Positions 24,365 through 33,573 of a DNA stretch of 64,000 bases are shown here, piece after piece (position 1 is the stretch's first letter; every line of letters begins with the position of its first letter). The stretch is from Akkermansia sp. (GTDB lineage: Bacteria > Verrucomicrobiota > Verrucomicrobiia > Verrucomicrobiales > Akkermansiaceae). Location of the stretch: positions 24,981 to 88,980 of the forward strand of contig JAUNHW010000002.1 of the NCBI GenBank assembly GCA_030523775.1, read 5' to 3'. A model generated the notes under the pieces. It saw nothing but the letters and a program-made list of their open reading frames with translations, was not told the origin of the DNA and ran no database searches. The translations under genes and the position numbers were made by a program.

Positions 24365-25033
24365 CTAATCCTTGTTGCGGTGGATGAAGTCCTTGGTCTC
24401 GTTGATGGTCTTCTCCTGGTAGTCGCGGTAGTGGATGATTTCCGGCTCCGGGGTATTGTTCCTGCGCTCCTCCATGTAGCCGTCCGGCCCGGCGTTGTTG
24501 TACCGGCTGCTGGTGGTGGCGTAGCGCAAATCGCCCTGGGAGGATTCGCGGCCCTCGGCGGCGCTGCGCTTGGAATCGCCGCCGTAGCGTGAGGAATGGC
24601 TGATACCGTGGCTCTCGTTCATGAAATCCGGTCGCATGTCGGTGCTCGCCATGGAGCTCTCCTTGTGGCCGAATTCCTTGCCGGAGCCGCTGAAGGACTT
24701 GCCGACATCCGCAAACTTTTCGGAGATGGCATCATAGCTCTTGGAACCGGAAAAATCCTTGGTGGCAAACTGCTTGTCCGTTCCGGTGCCGCGGGCGGCA
24801 TCGATGTCCTTCTGGAACGAGCTCACGCGGCTGGAAATGGATTGGGGCACGCCGGCATCCCCCTTCTTCTCACTGAAGGATTCGCCGAACTGCTTCTCAA
24901 AGTGGGAAGCGAGGTCGCTCTCCTGCCCGGCGGGCTTGTCCTCCACCACGTTGCCGTTGGCATCATACACGGTGCGCACGCTCTCGCACGCGCACAGGCA
25001 GAGGAACAGCAGAGCTGGCAGCACGCGGCGCAT
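24365..25033 (-). CDS. putative lipoprotein of unknown function
   Basis: 222 residues from the ATG at 25033, which overlaps the fabD stop as TGATG. The signal peptide MRRVLPALLFLCLCAC ends in a lipobox. The mature part is hydrophilic, rich in Ser, Lys, Asp and Glu, with no cysteines and short repeats such as KSFSGSGKEFG; it looks largely disordered. No family is recognised. Coupled to fabD. Confidence 0.7.
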   Translation of the reverse strand: MRRVLPALLFLCLCACESVRTVYDANGNVVEDKPAGQESDLASHFEKQFGESFSEKKGDAGVPQSISSRVSSFQKDIDAARGTGTDKQFATKDFSGSKSYDAISEKFADVGKSFSGSGKEFGHKESSMASTDMRPDFMNESHGISHSSRYGGDSKRSAAEGRESSQGDLRYATTSSRYNNAGPDGYMEERRNNTPEPEIIHYRDYQEKTINETKDFIHRNKD

Positions 25034-25956
25034 CACCCCTGCAGCTCCGCAACCGCCGCCTCCAGCGTGGCGGCATCCTGAATGGAAACCACGCGCGCAT
25101 CCGCACAGATGCGCGCCATCATGCCCGCCAGCGTGTTGCCGGGCCCCATCTCGATGAACAGGCGCTCACCCCGGGAAACCAAATCCGCCATGCAGGCCTG
25201 CCAGCGCACGGAGCCGCACACCTGCTCGCCGAGCATGGCGCGCACATCGTCCGGCCCCTGCACGGGGCGCCCGCCGAAGTTGCAGTACACGGGGAAGGCG
25301 GGGGACTGCATGGGCGTGGCCGCCAGCACGGGCAGCAGGGCGGCCTGCGCGGATTTCATGAACCGGCTGTGGTACGCGCCCGCCACGTTGAGCTTCAGGC
25401 CGCGCTTGAACCCGGCGGCCTTGGCGCCCGCCACTGCCTTGTCGATTCCCTCCACGGAACCGGAAAGCACAATCTGGCCGGGGCAGTTGAAGTTGGCCAC
25501 GTCCACATCGCACTCCTGCGCCAGGGCCACGGCGGCCTCCGGCGTGCCGGCAATGAGCGCGGCCATGCTGCCGGGGGCGGCGGCACAGGCCTCCTCCATG
25601 AACGCGCCGCGCTTCTCCACCAGGCGCAAACCATCCTCCATGGCAAAGGTGCCCGCGGCGGCGTGGGCGGTGAACTCTCCCAGGGAGAGCCCCGCCGCGG
25701 CCACGGGCTCCACCTGCACGCGCCGCTTCAGCACGCTCCAGAGCGCCAGTCCGTGCACGTACAGCGCGGGTTGGCAGTTGGCCGTGCGGGTCAGCTCGGC
25801 ATCCGGCCCGTTGAACATCACCTCCGTGAGCCTGCGCCCCAGGGCGGCATCCGCCGCATCCATGAGAGCGCGCGCCTCCGGGTACGCCTCGTACACATCT
25901 TTGCCCATGCCCACCTGCTGGGCACCCTGGCCGGGGAATAGGAGAACCGCCTTCAT
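25033..25956 (-). CDS. fabD: malonyl-CoA:ACP transacylase
   Basis: 307 residues from the ATG at 25956 (MKAVLLFPGQGAQ). Motifs: GQGAQQVGMG, nucleophile Ser in GLSLGEF, the catalytic His in GAYHSRFM, and a C-terminal EMGPGNTLAGM. Loads malonyl units onto ACP for fatty acid synthesis. Longer in-frame starts to 26049 are excluded because the promoter ends 6 bases before 25956. Confidence 0.92.
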   Translation of the reverse strand: MKAVLLFPGQGAQQVGMGKDVYEAYPEARALMDAADAALGRRLTEVMFNGPDAELTRTANCQPALYVHGLALWSVLKRRVQVEPVAAAGLSLGEFTAHAAAGTFAMEDGLRLVEKRGAFMEEACAAAPGSMAALIAGTPEAAVALAQECDVDVANFNCPGQIVLSGSVEGIDKAVAGAKAAGFKRGLKLNVAGAYHSRFMKSAQAALLPVLAATPMQSPAFPVYCNFGGRPVQGPDDVRAMLGEQVCGSVRWQACMADLVSRGERLFIEMGPGNTLAGMMARICADARVVSIQDAATLEAAVAELQG

Positions 25957-25962
25957 ACCCCC

Positions 25963-25992
25963 AGCATACCGCATCCCTCCCCGCCGTGGCAA
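25963..25992 (-). promoter_or_regulatory. fabD promoter, near-zero leader
   Basis: TTGCCA (25992-25987), 18 bases, TATGCT (25968-25963), then 6 bases to the ATG at 25956. Confidence 0.6.
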
Positions 25993-26036
25993 GGAAATTC
26001 CGCCGCCGTTTTTCTGCTGAACGGAAGAAATTCCAG

Positions 26037-26086
26037 TTGCATTTTCCACGGAGGCATGTTAGGATAAGGTGCTTTTTGCGAAGCAC
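26037..26086 (+). promoter_or_regulatory. hppA promoter and 5' hairpin
   Basis: TTGCAT (26037-26042), 17 bases, TAGGAT (26060-26065). A hairpin gtgctt / aagcac (26069-26086) sits right at the predicted 5' end of the leader, a placement that commonly stabilises mRNA. The ATG is at 26104. Confidence 0.55.
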
Positions 26087-26103
26087 CAAAATATTCCAAG
26101 AAA

Positions 26104-28356
26104 ATGAATCCCGAGACATTATTCTGGCTTGTGCCGCTGGCTTCGGTTATCGCCCTGGCGTTCGCGGCTGTGTTCTTCTTCAACATGAAGAAGGCGGATG
26201 AAGGAACCGACCGCATGAAAGAGATTGCGGGCTACGTGCGCGAAGGCGCCATGGCCTACCTCAAGCAGCAGTACAAGGTCGTGGCCCTGGTGTTTGTCAT
26301 CATCGCCATCATCTTCTGCGTGATGGCCGCGTTCGACATGCAGAACCACATCGTGCCCGTGGCCTTCCTCACCGGCGGCTTCTTCTCCGGCCTGGCTGGC
26401 TTCATCGGCATGAAGACCGCCACCTACGCCTCCGGCCGCGTGGCCCAGGCCTGCCGCGACGAGCAGGACGGCCTGAACCGCGGCCTGAAGCTGGCATTCC
26501 GCTCCGGCGCCGTGCTGGGCCTCACGGTGGTGGGATTCGGCCTGCTGGATATCTCCGGCTGGTACCTCATCTTGGACAACACCGGGCTGATTGAGGCGGA
26601 AGGCATCTCCCGCCTGGTGGAAATCACCACCATCATGCTGACCTTCGGCATGGGCGCCTCCCTGCAGGCCCTCTTCGCCCGCGTGGGTGGCGGCATCTAC
26701 ACCAAGGCGGCCGATGTGGGCGCGGACCTGGTGGGCAAGACCGAATACCACTTCAACGAGGACGACCCCCGCAACCCCGCCACCATTGCCGACAACGTGG
26801 GCGACAACGTGGGTGACGTGGCCGGCATGGGCGCGGACCTGTACGAGTCCTACGCCGGGTCCATCCTGGCTTCCGCCGCGCTGGGCGCGGCCGCCGTGGC
26901 CGGTATGCACATAGCGGATGCGCAGGCAGCGTACGATACGGGCCTGAAGATGGTGATGGCGCCGATGATTATCGGCGCCGTGGGCGCCATCCTCTCCGTG
27001 CTGGGCATCTTCATTGTGCGCACCAAGCAGGGTGCCACGCAGAGCCAGCTGATGGCCGCGCTCAACCGCGGCATCAACTTCTCCGGCGTGCTGATTGCAC
27101 TGGCCGCGGCCGCGGTGCTCTACCTGTTGGGCATTGAGAACTGGCTGGGCCTCTGGGGCTCCATCGTCATCGGCCTGGTGGTGGGCATCCTCATCGGCAA
27201 GGTCACGGAGTACTACACCTCCTTTGAGTACAAGCCCGTGAAGTTCATTGCGGAGAACGCCACCACCGGCCCCGCCACGGTCATCATCTCCGGCATCGGC
27301 GTGGGCATGATCTCCACCTGCTGGCCCGTCATCTTCATCGTGCTGGGCACCATCGGCGCCTACCTTTGCGCCGCCGGCGAATTCATGTTCACCGGTGAGA
27401 ACATGAGCATGGGCCTCTACGGCATCGGCATCGCAGCCGTCGGTATGCTCTCCACCCTGGGTCTCACCCTGGCCACGGACGCCTACGGCCCCATCTCCGA
27501 CAACGCCGGCGGCAACGCCGAGATGAGCGAGCTGGGCGAGAGCGTGCGCTCCCGCACGGATGCGCTTGACGCCCTGGGCAACACCACCGCCGCCACCGGC
27601 AAGGGATTCGCCATCGGCTCCGCCGCGCTCACCGCGCTCGCGCTGCTCGCCTCCTACATCGAGGAAATCAAGATTGCCGCCCTCCGCTTCGGCGAAACCT
27701 TCTCCCCCAGCTTCTTCAGCAACGACCTCATCAACAGCGCGGAGCTCGCCAAGATGAACATTGCCCAGTTCATGGCCAAGTTCGACGTGACGCTCATGAA
27801 CCCGAAGGTGCTGCTGGGCATCTTCGTGGGCGCCATGCTCTCCTTCCTGTTCTGCGGCCTCACCATGAACGCCGTGGGGCGCGCCGCCAAGAGCATGGTG
27901 GAGGAAGTGCGCCGCCAGCTGAGCGACAAGGACGTGTTCGAGGGCCGCAAGAAGGCGGACTACGCGCGCTGCGTGGGCATCTCCACCCAGGGTGCCCAGC
28001 GTGAAATGATCGTGCCCTCCATGATTGCGGTGATTGTGCCGATTGCCACGGGCCTGCTGCTGGGCGTGCCCGGCGTGTTCGGCCTGCTGGCGGGCGGCCT
28101 GGCCGGCGGCTTTGTGCTGGCCGTGTTCATGGCCAACTCCGGCGGTGCCTGGGACAACGCCAAGAAATTCATCGAGACCGGCGACGCCGACTTCTGCGGC
28201 AAGCACACCCCCGTGCACGATGCCTCCGTGGTGGGCGACACCGTGGGCGATCCGTTCAAGGACACCTCCGGTCCCTCGCTGAACATCCTCATCAAGCTCA
28301 TGAGCATGGTCTCCATTGTGACCGCGGGCCTGAACGTGGCCTTCTCCCTGCTGTAA
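26104..28356 (+). CDS. hppA: membrane-bound ion-pumping pyrophosphatase
   Basis: 750 residues with about 16 hydrophobic helices. The hydrolytic centre reads DVGADLVGKTEYHFNEDDPRNPATIADNVGDNVGD, followed by conserved DAYGPISDNAGGNAEM near residue 460 and VVGDTVGDPFKDTSGPS near the C-terminus. Couples PPi hydrolysis to H+ or Na+ transport. In the GNTTAATGKG motif Ala occupies the position that distinguishes K+-dependent (Ala) from K+-independent (Lys) enzymes, so it should be K+-stimulated; Na+ or dual Na+/H+ transport is then likely. Monocistronic with its own terminator. Confidence 0.94.
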   Translation: MNPETLFWLVPLASVIALAFAAVFFFNMKKADEGTDRMKEIAGYVREGAMAYLKQQYKVVALVFVIIAIIFCVMAAFDMQNHIVPVAFLTGGFFSGLAGFIGMKTATYASGRVAQACRDEQDGLNRGLKLAFRSGAVLGLTVVGFGLLDISGWYLILDNTGLIEAEGISRLVEITTIMLTFGMGASLQALFARVGGGIYTKAADVGADLVGKTEYHFNEDDPRNPATIADNVGDNVGDVAGMGADLYESYAGSILASAALGAAAVAGMHIADAQAAYDTGLKMVMAPMIIGAVGAILSVLGIFIVRTKQGATQSQLMAALNRGINFSGVLIALAAAAVLYLLGIENWLGLWGSIVIGLVVGILIGKVTEYYTSFEYKPVKFIAENATTGPATVIISGIGVGMISTCWPVIFIVLGTIGAYLCAAGEFMFTGENMSMGLYGIGIAAVGMLSTLGLTLATDAYGPISDNAGGNAEMSELGESVRSRTDALDALGNTTAATGKGFAIGSAALTALALLASYIEEIKIAALRFGETFSPSFFSNDLINSAELAKMNIAQFMAKFDVTLMNPKVLLGIFVGAMLSFLFCGLTMNAVGRAAKSMVEEVRRQLSDKDVFEGRKKADYARCVGISTQGAQREMIVPSMIAVIVPIATGLLLGVPGVFGLLAGGLAGGFVLAVFMANSGGAWDNAKKFIETGDADFCGKHTPVHDASVVGDTVGDPFKDTSGPSLNILIKLMSMVSIVTAGLNVAFSLL

Positions 28357-28382
28357 GGCAAAGGGTGCTCAAACCCGCTTCC

Positions 28383-28421
28383 AAGGCGCATCCGGCGGCA
28401 TGCCGGGTGCGCCTTTCCCTT
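28383..28421 (+). terminator. hppA terminator
   Basis: 14-bp stem (aaggcgcatccggc / gccgggtgcgcctt, one G-T pair) with a 5-base loop, followed by tccctttcc; 26 bases after the stop. Confidence 0.75.
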
Positions 28422-28448
28422 TCCCCGCCCAGGCGCCCCATAGGGAAA

Positions 28449-28508
28449 TATAGCAAAATATAAGGCAATATAGCCCACTTGGCTTATATTGCCTTATATT
28501 TTGCTATA
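28449..28508. repeat. AT-rich 60-base palindrome between convergent genes
   Basis: Left arm 28449-28475 and right arm 28481-28508 are complementary over 24 consecutive bases, then a one-base bulge and three more pairs, with a 5-base centre. The arms are about 75 percent A+T in a GC-rich region and contain the sub-motif caa(aa)tata. It lies between the hppA terminator and the end of the tolC-like gene; it may be a bidirectional terminator or a mobile palindrome. Confidence 0.85.
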
Positions 28509-28523
28509 GAAGCCCTGCCCTAA

Positions 28524-29891
28524 TCATTGCCAACCGCCGCCGAGTGCGGTGCAGAGGCGGGCCAGGGTGATGCGGATGTTCTGACGCGCGGAGATGATGT
28601 TGAGCTCGGATGAAAGCCAGGCGCGCTCCGCGGAGGCCACGTTCAGGAAATCGGATTCGCCGGCGATATGGCGGCGCATGGAGAGCTCTGCGGAACGCTT
28701 GTTGGCGGCGCAGGCGGCCTCGAACTGCGGGAGCTGGGCGGTGTGGCGCGCGTAATCGATGAGGCTGGTCTCCACCTCCGCAAAGGCGGCGAGCACGGTC
28801 TTGTCGTACGTGTGCAGGGCGGTCAAGTGTGAGAGCTTGGCCTGTTTCACGCTTTCCCGCAGGGCCGTGCGGTTGAGGAGCTGCTGGCCCACGCTGGCGC
28901 CGAGGCTCCAGCCGGCATTCTGCCAGAACTGGGAGAAATCCGTGCCTGCGGAGGTGTTGGCGCTGCCGGTGAGGGAGAGGCGCGGGAAGAGGTTCGCCAC
29001 GCTCACGCCCACGCGGGCGCACGCCTGGTGCAGGTTGTGCTCCGCCGCCACAATGTCCGGGCGGCGCCGCAGCAGGTCGCTGGGCAGCCCGGTGGGCACG
29101 GTGGGTATGCGGTTGTACACCTCCGGCGCGGGCATGGTGAGCTTGATTTTGTCCACCGTGGTGCCCAGGTAGGTTGCCAGCGTGTTTTCACAGGTCTTGA
29201 TATTGGCCTCGTACACGGGAATCTGGCTGCGGGTGGAGGCAATGGTGGCGGTGGCCTCCGAGAGGTCGAGCGATGAATCGAACCCGGTGGCGTGGCGCGC
29301 TGCGGTGGCGGCGTAGGTGCGTTCCTGGTATTCGAGCTGCTCCTTGGCGATGCGCAGGCTCTCCTGCGCGGAAATCCACTGGAAATAGATGACCGCGATG
29401 CTGGATGCCAGGGCCGTGCGCGTGGCGGCCGCCGCGGCCTTGGCGGAACCGAGCGCGGCATAGGCGGCCTCCACCTCGCGGCGGGTGCCGCCCCAGATAT
29501 CCGGGGTCCAGGAGGCGGAAAGCCCGCCGTTCCAGCGGCCGTGGCTGGTGCTGGTGTCGAACGTGCCGGAGTTGGAACCGCCGAAGCTGGCGGAAACGGA
29601 GGGGAAGAGGTCCGCCTTCATGGCGCGCAGCGTGGATTCTGCGCGCGCCATGTTGAGCGCGGCGTTCACCATGTCGTGGTTGGCGGCGAACCCGGCCTCG
29701 ATGAGGTAGGTGAGCTGCGGATCGCCGAAAGCCTGCCACCAGGTCTCCAGCACATGCTGGTCCGTGGCGGGGGGCATGGCGTTCACCCAGCTTTCCGGCA
29801 GTCCCGCGAAGGCGGGGGCCTTGAAATCCGGCCCCACGGCGCAGGAGGCCAGGAGCAGCGTGGTGATTGCCGGGAGGAAACGTGTCTTCAT
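28524..29891 (-). CDS. outer-membrane efflux lipoprotein, TolC/NodT family
   Basis: 455 residues. The signal peptide ends at lipobox LLASC, followed by AVGPDFKAPAF, the usual NodT/OprM start. Two outer-membrane factor repeats with coiled-coil helices follow (WWQAFGDPQLTYLIEAGFAANHDMV, LPSDLLRRRPDIVAAEHNLHQA, FPRLSLTGS). Forms the outer-membrane channel for the adjacent MacAB-type pump. Last gene of the operon, 34 bases after the permease. Confidence 0.9.
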   Translation of the reverse strand: MKTRFLPAITTLLLASCAVGPDFKAPAFAGLPESWVNAMPPATDQHVLETWWQAFGDPQLTYLIEAGFAANHDMVNAALNMARAESTLRAMKADLFPSVSASFGGSNSGTFDTSTSHGRWNGGLSASWTPDIWGGTRREVEAAYAALGSAKAAAAATRTALASSIAVIYFQWISAQESLRIAKEQLEYQERTYAATAARHATGFDSSLDLSEATATIASTRSQIPVYEANIKTCENTLATYLGTTVDKIKLTMPAPEVYNRIPTVPTGLPSDLLRRRPDIVAAEHNLHQACARVGVSVANLFPRLSLTGSANTSAGTDFSQFWQNAGWSLGASVGQQLLNRTALRESVKQAKLSHLTALHTYDKTVLAAFAEVETSLIDYARHTAQLPQFEAACAANKRSAELSMRRHIAGESDFLNVASAERAWLSSELNIISARQNIRITLARLCTALGGGWQ

Positions 29892-29925
29892 GGTGGAAAT
29901 GGTTGGAGGGGGAGGGAGAGAAAAA

Positions 29926-31290
29926 TTATTCGTGGTGGAGGGCATCGATGGGGTCCAGGCGGGATGCCTTGTACGCGGGGTACCAACCGAAGACGATGCC
30001 GATAAAGGCCGCCACGGATACCGCCAGCACCATGGCCGCATAAGAGGTGGCGATGGGCCAGCCCGCCTGCGCGCTGATGAGGGTGGAGGCCCCGTGGCCC
30101 AGCAGGATGCCCAGCAGGCCGCCCACCAGGCAGAGCAGCACGGATTCCAGCAGGAACTGCTGCATGATATCCCGCGGGCGCGCCCCCACGGCCATGCGCA
30201 GGCCGATTTCACGCGTGCGCTCCGTGACCGATACGAGCATGATGTTCATGATGCCCACGCCGCCCACCACCAGGGAGATGAACGCCACGGCCATGAGCAG
30301 CGTGGTCATGGTGTCCGATATGCTGGTGACCATGTTGGAAATCTGCCCGCGGTCGAACATCTCGAAATCGTCCAGCACGCCGGGTTCCAGGTTGTGCTCG
30401 CGGCGCAGCACCTGGGTGATTTGGTCCATGGCGGGCTTGGCGTTCTCCTTGTCCTTGATCTTGACGATGAGGTTGTCCACCGTGCGGGTGCGCAGGGGGT
30501 GGGGTGCGCTGGTGTAGGGCTGCAGCTCCGACCCCGCGTAGAAGTTCACGGCGCTGGTGGAGTAGGTGCTGGTGGCGGAGGGCTTGGTGGCGTTGGAGGC
30601 CCCGCCGCGCATGATGGCCGCCTCTCGCGAGGCGCCCATGAGACGCGTGCGGATGCTCGTCCAGGGCAGGATGATGGTGTCGTCCTTGTCGTTGCCCATG
30701 TCCGCGCCCTTCTCACCGAGCACGCCGATGACGGTGAAGACCACGTCCTTGATGCGGATTTCCTGGCCCACGGGGTCGCGGCCGGCGAAAAGTTCCTTGG
30801 CAATGGTCATGCCGATGAGGCAGACGCGCTCCGAGTTGTCCACCTGCTCCTTGGTGAAGCTGCGGCCGTTGACGACGGTCCAGCCCTCAATCTTGGGATA
30901 GTCTGCGTTGCCGCCCACAATGGAGCCCGGGCTCCAGTTCTTGTTGCCCACAATCACCTGGCCGCCCGCGCGCACCATGGGAGAGGCCATGAGCACGGTG
31001 TCCTTGCACTCGCGCATAATGGCATCTGCATCTGCGGGGAAGAGGGAGGCGCGGCCGCCCTTGCCGGAGTTCACGCCGGTGGTGTTGACGGAGGCACCCC
31101 AGACGTTGACGACATCCGCACCGAGGGATGCCACCTGTGTGGAGATTTGCTCCTTGGAGCCCTCGCCGATTTCACGGATGGCCACCACGGCGGCAATGCC
31201 GATGACGATACCCAGGATGGTGAGCACCGCGCGCAGCGGGTTGCGCACCAGGCCGCGCAGGCAGGTTGTGAGAAGTACCCAGGGTTTCAT
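29926..31290 (-). CDS. macB: MacB-type ABC permease
   Basis: 454 residues. One N-terminal helix (RAVLTILGIVIGIAAVVAI), a large periplasmic domain (about 45-325), then three C-terminal helices of the FtsX domain (ALLMAVAFISLVVGGVGIMNIMLVSVTERTREIGLRMAVGA). MacB-type pumps push substrates from the periplasm through TolC; macrolides, peptides or lipoproteins are possible. The ATPase is a separate upstream gene whose stop overlaps this start (ATGA). Confidence 0.9.
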   Translation of the reverse strand: MKPWVLLTTCLRGLVRNPLRAVLTILGIVIGIAAVVAIREIGEGSKEQISTQVASLGADVVNVWGASVNTTGVNSGKGGRASLFPADADAIMRECKDTVLMASPMVRAGGQVIVGNKNWSPGSIVGGNADYPKIEGWTVVNGRSFTKEQVDNSERVCLIGMTIAKELFAGRDPVGQEIRIKDVVFTVIGVLGEKGADMGNDKDDTIILPWTSIRTRLMGASREAAIMRGGASNATKPSATSTYSTSAVNFYAGSELQPYTSAPHPLRTRTVDNLIVKIKDKENAKPAMDQITQVLRREHNLEPGVLDDFEMFDRGQISNMVTSISDTMTTLLMAVAFISLVVGGVGIMNIMLVSVTERTREIGLRMAVGARPRDIMQQFLLESVLLCLVGGLLGILLGHGASTLISAQAGWPIATSYAAMVLAVSVAAFIGIVFGWYPAYKASRLDPIDALHHE

Positions 31291-31994
31291 TTCTTCAGCT
31301 TGGCGGAAAGTTCATTGGCCACGCCCTCCGTGATGAGGCCGTCGCTCATGTGGATGGCGCGGTCCGTGAAGGCCGCGGTCTTGGGGTCGTGCGTCACAAT
31401 GATCACGGTGAGCCCCTGGTCGCGGTTCAGGTCGCGGAACATGTTCATCACCTCCACGGAGGTCACGGAGTCCAGGTTGCCGGTGGGTTCGTCCGCCAGC
31501 AGGATGCCGGGGTTGTTGATGAGGGCGCGTGCAATGGCCACGCGCTGCTGCTGGCCGCCGGAAAGCTGGGCGGGGGTGTGGTGCATGCGGTCCTCCAGCC
31601 CCACCAGGCGGATGAGCTTGAGGGCGTTCGCGCGGATCTCCGCCTGGGAGAGCGCGGGGTGGTGGTAGGCTGCGGGCATCATCACGTTTTCCAGCGCGGA
31701 GGTGCGCGGCAGCAGGTTGAAATTCTGGAACACGAAACCGATGCGCTCGTTGCGCAGCGCCGCGCGCTGGTTCGCGTTCAGGTTCGCCACGTTCCGCCCG
31801 TCTATCCAGTATTCCCCGCCGCTCGGGCGGTCCAGGCAGCCCAGCAGGTTCATGAGCGTGGACTTGCCGGAACCGGACGCCCCGGTGAGGGAGACGAACT
31901 CGCCGTCTTCGATGGTAAGGGAGATGCCCTTGAGGACGGGGAGGTCAATCTCGCCCACGTGGTAGACCTTGGTGATGTCCTTGAGTTGAATCAC
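31287..31994 (-). CDS. MacB/LolD-type ABC ATPase
   Basis: 235 residues. Walker A GASGSGKST, Q-loop FVFQNFNLLP, signature LSGGQQQRVAIARAL, Walker B ILLADEPTGNLD and H-loop VTHDP. The GNLDS D-loop is typical of the LolD/MacB/FtsE family. Works with the overlapping FtsX-type permease; 18 bases after the adaptor gene. Confidence 0.93.
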   Translation of the reverse strand: MIQLKDITKVYHVGEIDLPVLKGISLTIEDGEFVSLTGASGSGKSTLMNLLGCLDRPSGGEYWIDGRNVANLNANQRAALRNERIGFVFQNFNLLPRTSALENVMMPAAYHHPALSQAEIRANALKLIRLVGLEDRMHHTPAQLSGGQQQRVAIARALINNPGILLADEPTGNLDSVTSVEVMNMFRDLNRDQGLTVIIVTHDPKTAAFTDRAIHMSDGLITEGVANELSAKLKK

Positions 31995-32012
31995 GGTGCG
32001 TGGGGGGCGGGG

Positions 32013-33448
32013 TTAGAAGTGGGGGCCGCGGTTCTGGCGCTTGACTTCCTGGCCGGGCTTGGCCTCCACGCCGCCCGCGCCGCGCTTGGGACGCTCCGGC
32101 ATCTTGGGGCGGAAGAGGTTGCCGCCCTGCTGCGCGCCGCCCGGGCCGCCGGCCGCGGGACCGCCTGCGGGGACAATCACCTCCAGCCCGGTCACAATCT
32201 CGTCACCGGCCTCCAGCTTGGCGCCCTCTGCGGCAGAGACAATGCTGCGGGTGCCGTCGCTCTCGCCGCGCAGCACCTTCACGGGGGCCACGTGGTGCTC
32301 ATCCGTCTTGCGCCACACGGTCACGGGCGCCTTGGGGTCGTCCGCCGCGTTCGGCGCGGGTTTCTCCCCGGCGAACTTGGGGTCGATCATCTTGGGAGAC
32401 GGTTGGAAGTCGAAGGCGGAATCCGGCAGCATCAGGGCATCCTTCACCTCATGCACAATGAAATCCGCGTTGGCGCTCATGTAGGGCAGCAGCTTGCGCT
32501 CCGGGTTGTCGATATCGATTTCCACGATATAGGTGACCACGTTGGAGCTCATGGTGGCGTTCGGGCGGATTTTGTTCACGGTTCCGGTGTAGTTCTCGTG
32601 CGGGCGAGCATCCACGGTGAAACGCACCAGCTGGCCGGGGTGCACCTTGGCTATGTCCGCCTCGTTCACGCTGGCCCATATCTGCATTTTTGAGAGGTCG
32701 CGCGCCACCAGGAACAGGGTGGAGGCACTCATGTTGCTCACCACGGTCTGGCCCACGTTCACCTGGCGCACCACTATGGTGCCGTCCACCGGGGAGGAGA
32801 TGTGCGTGTAGTCGCGGTTGCGCAGCTCGCTCTTGAGCTGGGCCTGCGCGCTGAGCAGCTGGGCCTGCGCGCTCGCCTGTTGGCGGTTTCCAGCTGGGCC
32901 AGGGCGCTCTCCAGGTTGGCGGCGGAGGTCTCGGCGGCGGTCACGTACTGGTCGTAGCTCATCTGGGAGAGGGCGTCTCCCACGCCGAGCTTCTTGGCGC
33001 GGTCCAAATCGCGGTCGGCCTTGTTCTTGTTGGCCTTGGACTGCGAGATGCTGGCCTTGGCCTGTTCCACGCTGGCGTTGGAGTTGAGGATCTGGGCCTT
33101 GGCCTGCTCCACGCTGGCCTCTGCGCGCTGGATGTTGAGCTCCACGATGGTGTCATCGATACGAGCGAGCATCTGCCCGGCCTTCACCTCGCTGCCGTAG
33201 TCGATGCGCCGGCCCTCGGTATCCGTGCCGAACTCCTTGATTTCGCCGGTCACCTGGGCGCCCACATCCACAAGTTCGCTGGGCTCCAGCGTGCCGGTGG
33301 CCTGCACCTTGTTCACGAAATCACCCTTCACCACCGGCGCGGTGCGGAAATTGGGTGCATTCTCGTCCTCCCCGGAACGGGTGGACCAATATACCGCCGC
33401 CCCGATGACGAGCAGTACCAAGACAATCCATTTGATAGAGGTTTTCAC
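32013..33448 (-). pseudogene. macA: MacA-type periplasmic adaptor, frameshifted
   Basis: Two halves of one HlyD/MacA protein lie in different frames. From the ATG at 33448: one membrane helix (WIVLVLLVIGAAVYW), lipoyl half (VVKGDFVNKVQATGTLEPSE) and a helical hairpin up to ALAQLETAN at about 32881. The other frame continues QASAQAQLLSAQAQL, RDYTHISSPVDGTIVVRQV and the beta-barrel to 32013. Adding one base in gccaac at 32879-32881 restores a roughly 478-residue protein. Either a recent mutation disabling the pump or a sequencing error. First gene of the efflux operon. Confidence 0.85.
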
Positions 33449-33542
33449 GTGTTTGAAAGCAGATGGATGAACACAGGCGGGAACGCTGCAGCCGCGCGGG
33501 AATCAACACAGGCTGACAGACATGCCCACCGGCACGGCCTGC

Positions 33543-33571
33543 ATTGTACCACGGATGCGCAGCCGTTTCAA
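33543..33571 (-). promoter_or_regulatory. efflux operon promoter
   Basis: TTGAAA (33571-33566), 17 bases, TACAAT (33548-33543). The leader is about 90 bases before the macA ATG at 33448. It sits just after the MATE gene stop. Confidence 0.65.
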
Positions 33572-33573
33572 CC

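Noticed and set aside
25957..26049. Upstream start for fabD adding 31 residues
   Set aside because: The segment contains the fabD promoter, and the added residues are not part of the family.
26119..28218. 699-codon minus-strand frame opposite hppA
   Set aside because: His/Gly/Ala-rich antisense shadow without motifs; hppA motifs are intact on the plus strand.
32774..33448. Two separate genes for the halves of macA
   Set aside because: The halves are complementary pieces of one adaptor; the second has no proper start and the first ends in a nonsense Arg/Ser/Thr-rich tail, so a frameshift explains both.
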